Shown in pieces: positions 5,957-9,139 of a DNA stretch of 9,139 nt; position 1 is the stretch's first letter; the number at the start of each line of letters is the position of its first letter. Made by a program: the position numbers and the translations under genes. A model generated the notes under the pieces. The model was not told the DNA's origin. It saw nothing but the letters and a program-made list of their open reading frames with translations, and did not search any database. Origin of the DNA: an uncultured Armatimonadota bacterium (GTDB lineage Bacteria > Armatimonadota > Fimbriimonadia > Fimbriimonadales > Fimbriimonadaceae); NCBI GenBank assembly GCA_946478935.1, contig CAMLEL010000065.1, positions 1 through 9,139 on the forward strand, written 5' to 3'.

Positions 5957-6760
5957 ATGACAAAACTGTACTACGTAGGAATCGCCCTTGCCTTGCTCGG
6001 ATGCGGTCTTGATAGTGGTTCAGCAGACTTAAACCCGACTTGCTGTAGCGAACTAACCTTTTCTCAACGAGAAATGGCTGTTACGCCCCCAACAAAGCAA
6101 CGGGGCAAGATGCGAGTATTGGCCGTGCGTCCGCCAATATCCGAGCTACTTCAGAGCTTTTGCCTTCAAGCTGACAGGATTGCGATTGGCCGGGTTGAGG
6201 CAGTTGTTAGGCGAGGGTTCACGCCGATCGGAGGCGCAGGACCAAAGCAGCACACCGTCTTTAGGTTCGTGGTTGAAAGAGACTTAAGAGGGGGGCCTGG
6301 CGTCCTATCGATTCGACAGAATCACGGAGATCTCCAGTTCCAAGGTCCAGATGGAACTTACTCAGGAACGAGGCTTGATGACGAGCCGCTCCTTGATGTT
6401 GGCTCTCGATACCTTATGTTCCTGACCTATGCTGTTAAGCAGCGGGCTGGGATCAACAAGCATGCTGTTACCGGAACAGCGGCGGGTGCGCGGGGAGTTG
6501 TTGGTCTTTCAGATGAGCTATTGGTACTTGGCGCTGTATCAGGCGTTTACCCTCTGCAAGAAGGCAGGCTCGTCGACTTTCCTAAAGGGCCAGAATTCGA
6601 ATTCGCAGCGCAAGACTTTCGTGATATTGGTCGTCCTCTAACGGGCCTTAGCGAAGAAGGCGCAGTCGACGTGATCAAAAATGCTCTCAAAAAGGCTTCT
6701 GACGCACGGAAGATCAATCGAGAAATCATTGAAAGGCGAGGAGCGGCAAGAGAGAGATAG
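5957..6760 (+). CDS. Lipoprotein of unknown function with possible OB-fold/netrin-like core
   Basis: A 267-residue protein with a lipoprotein signal: MTKLYYVGIALALLGC, where LLGC is the lipobox and C16 the lipidation site, so it is expected to be membrane-anchored outside the cytoplasm. ATG 5957 is chosen over in-frame GTG 5939 because AGGTG (5947-5951) is suitably spaced and the lipoprotein signal starts there. The core includes SFCLQADRIAIGRVEAVV (67-84), HTVFRFVVERDLRGGPGVLS (99-118) and LLDVGSRYLMFLTY (145-158). This ADxxxxGxV / strand-rich / GxxYLxFL pattern recalls bacterial netrin-like (NTR/TIMP-type OB-fold) and similar uncharacterised exported proteins; the fold is an inference. The C-terminal 40 residues are charged and helical. 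Cysteines are C16, C29, C30 and C69, fewer than canonical NTR domains. It starts 8 nt after the protease stop, with its ribosome site overlapping that stop, so the two are probably one operon and functionally linked. Confidence 0.8.
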   Translation: MTKLYYVGIALALLGCGLDSGSADLNPTCCSELTFSQREMAVTPPTKQRGKMRVLAVRPPISELLQSFCLQADRIAIGRVEAVVRRGFTPIGGAGPKQHTVFRFVVERDLRGGPGVLSIRQNHGDLQFQGPDGTYSGTRLDDEPLLDVGSRYLMFLTYAVKQRAGINKHAVTGTAAGARGVVGLSDELLVLGAVSGVYPLQEGRLVDFPKGPEFEFAAQDFRDIGRPLTGLSEEGAVDVIKNALKKASDARKINREIIERRGAARER

Positions 6761-6767
6761 ATTCCGG

Positions 6768-6773
6768 CACAAT
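6768..6773 (+). promoter_or_regulatory. Candidate -10 box for a leaderless isomerase mRNA
   Basis: CACAAT (4 of 6 to TATAAT) lies 6 nt before ATG 6780, the same spacing as the TATAAT before the DUF1385 gene. No Shine-Dalgarno lies between it and the start. The 4 of 6 match could be chance. Confidence 0.2.
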
Positions 6774-6779
6774 TAACAA

Positions 6780-7595
6780 ATGTCACTCGCCGTCTTGCTC
6801 ATTGCTGCAGCCGTAGCCGCCCCTCTCAAATTCCAGCCCTGCGTCCAAGCTTGGACCTTCAACCGATTCACGGCGGAGGAAGCCATCGCCAAGGCGGCCA
6901 GAGCTGGCTCGAAGAACATCGAACTCTATCCGGGCCAAACCTTAAGCAAGGACACAGGTGACGCGAAAGTTGGCCACCAGATGGGCGATGCCAACACCGC
7001 CAAGCTACGATCGATTTTGGAAAAGCATGGCGTAAAAGCCATTGCTTTCGGCGTCACGGGAATCTCGACCAAGCCGGAGGAAGCGCGTCCGCTCTTCGCT
7101 TGGGCAAAGGGCCTGGGCATCCAGGTGATCAACACCGAATCGGATAATGCTATCGACACGATCGAAGCAATGGTGAAGGAATTCGACCTCAAGGTTGGCT
7201 TCCATGACCACCCCAGGCAACCCAACAATCCGAACTACCGAATGTGGGATCCAAATTACGTGTATAGCCTGGTGAAGGATCGAGACAAGCGCATCGGCGC
7301 CTGCGCCGACACGGGTCACTGGGTCCGCTCCGGGATCAAGCCGGTGGACGCCATCCGAACACTCAAAGGCCGAATCGTCAGCAGCCACCTCAAGGACCTG
7401 CACGAGTTCAAGCCGTCCGGCCACGATATGCCGTTCGGACTCGGCGTTTCCGACGTGCGGGGCATTCTCGAGGAGTTTGCGAAGATTCGCATGTCGGGCC
7501 CGGTATCGGTCGAGTACGAACATAACTGGGACGCCAACGACCATGAAGTCGCCCAATGCCTGGGATACATGCGCGCATTCCAAACAAAGCAATGA
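6780..7595 (+). CDS. Exported sugar phosphate isomerase/epimerase-like TIM-barrel protein
   Basis: A 271-residue protein of the AP-endonuclease-2/xylose-isomerase-like TIM-barrel family, whose members isomerise or epimerise sugars or cleave sugar-derived intermediates with a divalent metal. Residues 1-14, MSLAVLLIAAAVAA, resemble a Sec signal peptide, suggesting the mature enzyme begins near PLKFQP and acts outside the cytoplasm. Barrel strands and likely metal or catalytic residues are IELYPG (E48), VINTES (E120), VGFHDHP (H142, H144), CADTGHW (D177, H180), VSSHLKD (H203) and VSVEYEHNW (E245). The D177/H203/E245 set matches the family metal site. The start is fixed: an in-frame TAA (6774-6776) lies 3 nt upstream of ATG 6780. 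No Shine-Dalgarno is visible. It follows the lipoprotein gene by 19 nt and overlaps the next start by 4 nt (ATGA). The substrate is unknown. Confidence 0.9.
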   Translation: MSLAVLLIAAAVAAPLKFQPCVQAWTFNRFTAEEAIAKAARAGSKNIELYPGQTLSKDTGDAKVGHQMGDANTAKLRSILEKHGVKAIAFGVTGISTKPEEARPLFAWAKGLGIQVINTESDNAIDTIEAMVKEFDLKVGFHDHPRQPNNPNYRMWDPNYVYSLVKDRDKRIGACADTGHWVRSGIKPVDAIRTLKGRIVSSHLKDLHEFKPSGHDMPFGLGVSDVRGILEEFAKIRMSGPVSVEYEHNWDANDHEVAQCLGYMRAFQTKQ

Positions 7596-8047
7596 GGGAG
7601 CGATTCGCCCAGCTGAGCGAAATGTTCGACTACGATCGGTGGGCCAATGAGCAGTGGCTGGCGTTTCTGACCCGCAAGAACATTGGTGATCCAGATCAAA
7701 AGGTCTTCCAACACATCTTGGGTGCGCAAGAGATTTGGTACTTGCGCTGCCTTGGAACGCCGCCAACATCGATGCCCGAGTTTCCCGTGACTCAAGAGAA
7801 GCTGCGGGAGCTAAGCGCGCACTGGAAGACTTTTCTTGAGGTTCGGGATGATGACCCCCTCATCCATTACCATCGATTCAACGGCGACCCCGGTCATCTG
7901 CGGCTGAGCCAAATCGCGCAGCACGTGGTGAACCACGGAACCTACCACCGAGGAGAACTGAGGGGGCTCTGTCTGGCTCGTGGCGACGAGGACTTCCCGG
8001 AGACTGATTTTGCCGCTTATGTCCCGTCCATGGGCCTGAACGGCTAG
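7592..8047 (+). CDS. DinB-family four-helix-bundle protein
   Basis: A 151-residue DinB/YfiT-like protein, a metal-binding four-helix bundle. The family includes thiol transferases and damage-induced proteins of unknown reaction. The N terminus MRERFAQLSEMFDYDRWANE is the characteristic first helix with the YxxWAN motif. Metal ligands are H41 (FQHILGAQEIWYLR), and H115 and H119 in HVVNHGTYHRGEL, the family signature. It ends ETDFAAYVPS, a variant of the usual DF..Y.R tail. ATG 7592 is chosen over the upstream in-frame ATG 7556 because DinB homology starts here and the codon overlaps the isomerase TGA (ATGA), a classic coupled arrangement. It is cytoplasmic, with no signal peptide or membrane segment, although its operon partner appears exported. 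Confidence 0.93.
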   Translation: MRERFAQLSEMFDYDRWANEQWLAFLTRKNIGDPDQKVFQHILGAQEIWYLRCLGTPPTSMPEFPVTQEKLRELSAHWKTFLEVRDDDPLIHYHRFNGDPGHLRLSQIAQHVVNHGTYHRGELRGLCLARGDEDFPETDFAAYVPSMGLNG

Positions 8048-8052
8048 GTCGG

Positions 8053-8058
8053 TATAAT
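8053..8058 (+). promoter_or_regulatory. Perfect -10 box TATAAT directly before the DUF1385 gene
   Basis: TATAAT is a 6 of 6 consensus match and ends 6 nt before ATG 8065, with CCACCG between and no Shine-Dalgarno. Transcription from it would begin at about the A of the ATG, giving a leaderless mRNA. The -35 region about 17 nt upstream (around 8030-8036) is poor and lies within the end of the DinB gene. Confidence 0.6.
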
Positions 8059-8064
8059 CCACCG

Positions 8065-9139
8065 ATGCCCAAGGGCGAATACCTCCAGTACGGGGGCCAA
8101 GCAATCATCGAAGGCGTGATGATGCGGTCTCCCAACTACTTTTCCGTTGCCTGTCGAGCCCCCAATGGCGAAATCGTCCAACAGACGGAGCACTTGGAAA
8201 AGACCTGGATCGGACGCCAAAAGTGGCTCAAACTCCCATTTCTGAGAGGCACGCTCGGCATTTTGGATGCGATGGCGCTCGGAATTCGCGCCATGCGGTT
8301 CGCCACCAAGATCCACATGGATCCCCAGTACGAGAAGAAGGACGAATCTGCCGAAGTCATAGCTGGACCAGAGGTTGCGACCATCGGCAACGTCGTGCCG
8401 GCGGGTGCCGTCCAGCCCATGAGCCGGGCAAAGAAGAATATCCAGGACGTCGCCGTCGCCGGAACCATGGTCGTGTCCCTCGCGATGGCCTGGTTCCTAT
8501 TCAACATGCTTCCCAACATCCTGGCCGAACAGCTTCGCTTCGCTGGAGTCAAAAGCGGGACGGCCATCAATGCTGTGACGGAGACAATCAAGGGCATTTT
8601 CATCTTCGGCTACATCCTGCTCATCAGCCGCTATCGCCCAATCCAAGAGGTCTTTGAGTACCACGGCGCTGAACACAAAGCCATCAACACGTTGGAAGCC
8701 AGTCAGGACCTTACGATCGACAACTGCATGAAGCAGACTCGGCTGCACCCTCGCTGCGGCACCAGCTTCATCGTCATTGTGTTCATCATCGGCTTCATCA
8801 TTTCGACCGTGACGCCGCGCTACCTGATCACCGGTGGTCAGGGAAACATCATCTTGGACATCCTGGGTCGGCAGTTGATTGAGCTCGTGGTCCTGACTCC
8901 GATCATCGCCGGCGTGTCCTACGAGCTGATCCGCTTCGCGGGCAAGTTCAGAAACTCGAACTTCGTGAACATTCTCTTCAAGCCTGGCCTCATGACCCAG
9001 CTCATCACGACGCGCGAGCCGAACGAGGAGCAGGTGGAAGTGGCGCTGGCTGCGTTGCAGGCCGTGGTTGACGCAGAAGCCGGCGCGATTCGAGATGGGG
9101 AAGTGCCGACGGCCTCACATGAAGCGGCGGCCGTCATTA
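8065..9139 (+). CDS. DUF1385 (YqhQ-like) integral membrane protein, 3' truncated by window
   Basis: The frame stays open from ATG 8065 to the window end (358 codons seen). The N terminus YLQYGGQAIIEGVMMR is the hallmark of the DUF1385 family, which includes B. subtilis YqhQ. Other conserved blocks are VFEYHGAEHKAINTLE (196-211) and LHPRCGTSF (227-235). The His and Cys residues in these blocks (H200, H204, H228, C221, C231) could bind a metal or take part in catalysis. About four hydrophobic membrane segments lie near 130-150, 174-188, 234-248 and 272-288. The tail after GLMTQLITTREPNEEQVEVA is soluble and lies near the end of family members, so little is probably missing. The molecular function is not established. 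In many bacteria this gene sits next to prfA or prmC; that is a guess for the downstream side here. It starts 17 nt after dinB and has its own consensus -10. Confidence 0.93.
   Translation, partial: MPKGEYLQYGGQAIIEGVMMRSPNYFSVACRAPNGEIVQQTEHLEKTWIGRQKWLKLPFLRGTLGILDAMALGIRAMRFATKIHMDPQYEKKDESAEVIAGPEVATIGNVVPAGAVQPMSRAKKNIQDVAVAGTMVVSLAMAWFLFNMLPNILAEQLRFAGVKSGTAINAVTETIKGIFIFGYILLISRYRPIQEVFEYHGAEHKAINTLEASQDLTIDNCMKQTRLHPRCGTSFIVIVFIIGFIISTVTPRYLITGGQGNIILDILGRQLIELVVLTPIIAGVSYELIRFAGKFRNSNFVNILFKPGLMTQLITTREPNEEQVEVALAALQAVVDAEAGAIRDGEVPTASHEAAAVI

Noticed and set aside
1..9139. CRISPR arrays, insertion sequences, phage genes or toxin-antitoxin pairs
   Set aside because: No direct-repeat array, transposase, integrase or phage protein was seen on either strand.

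Overview
The window reads as chromosomal DNA from a moderately GC-rich bacterium. A sample tuf line, 3541-3600, has 35 G/C of 60. It carries parts of the ancestral str/S10 translation cluster (fusA 3' end, tuf, rpsJ), but the cluster is pulled apart. fusA closes with a strong terminator, two metabolic genes sit between fusA and tuf, tuf has its own leader and terminator, and rpsJ is not followed by rplC. The mix of translation genes, imidazolonepropionase-type amidohydrolase, exported TIM-barrel isomerase, DinB and DUF1385 proteins suggests a soil or environmental lineage, possibly Armatimonadota. That placement is a weak inference from gene content. TGA ends an ordinary gene here (amidohydrolase), so a reassigned code is unlikely.

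Layout. 2-967: C-terminal half of EF-G, then a perfect intrinsic terminator (980-1014). 1058-2467: exported metal-dependent amidohydrolase, convergent with a VOC-fold protein on the minus strand (2471-2863) with only 3 nt between stops. 2864-3130: intergenic, with a probable tuf promoter and a structured leader. 3131-4348: tuf, then a 14-bp terminator hairpin. 4526-4828: rpsJ. 4829-5019: non-coding, with a tRNA-like sequence. 5020-5948: lower-GC matrixin-type zinc metalloprotease gene interrupted by a frameshift at a G9 tract and by two in-frame TGA codons. 5957-6760: a lipoprotein gene starting 8 nt after the protease stop. 6780-7595: exported sugar-phosphate isomerase/epimerase-like protein, overlapping by 4 nt with a DinB-family gene (7592-8047). 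8065-9139: DUF1385 membrane protein, cut by the window edge, with a perfect TATAAT 6 nt upstream of its ATG.

The translation genes form the conserved core. The most unusual part is 4829-6760. It couples a secreted metalloprotease, broken or perhaps switchable, with a lipoprotein whose core loosely resembles OB-fold/netrin-like domains. Two further themes appear. Several genes lack a Shine-Dalgarno and have a -10-like hexamer 6-7 nt before the start, suggesting leaderless mRNAs. Two exported proteins have signal peptides with no K/R n-region, and in-frame stops just upstream rule out a longer start.
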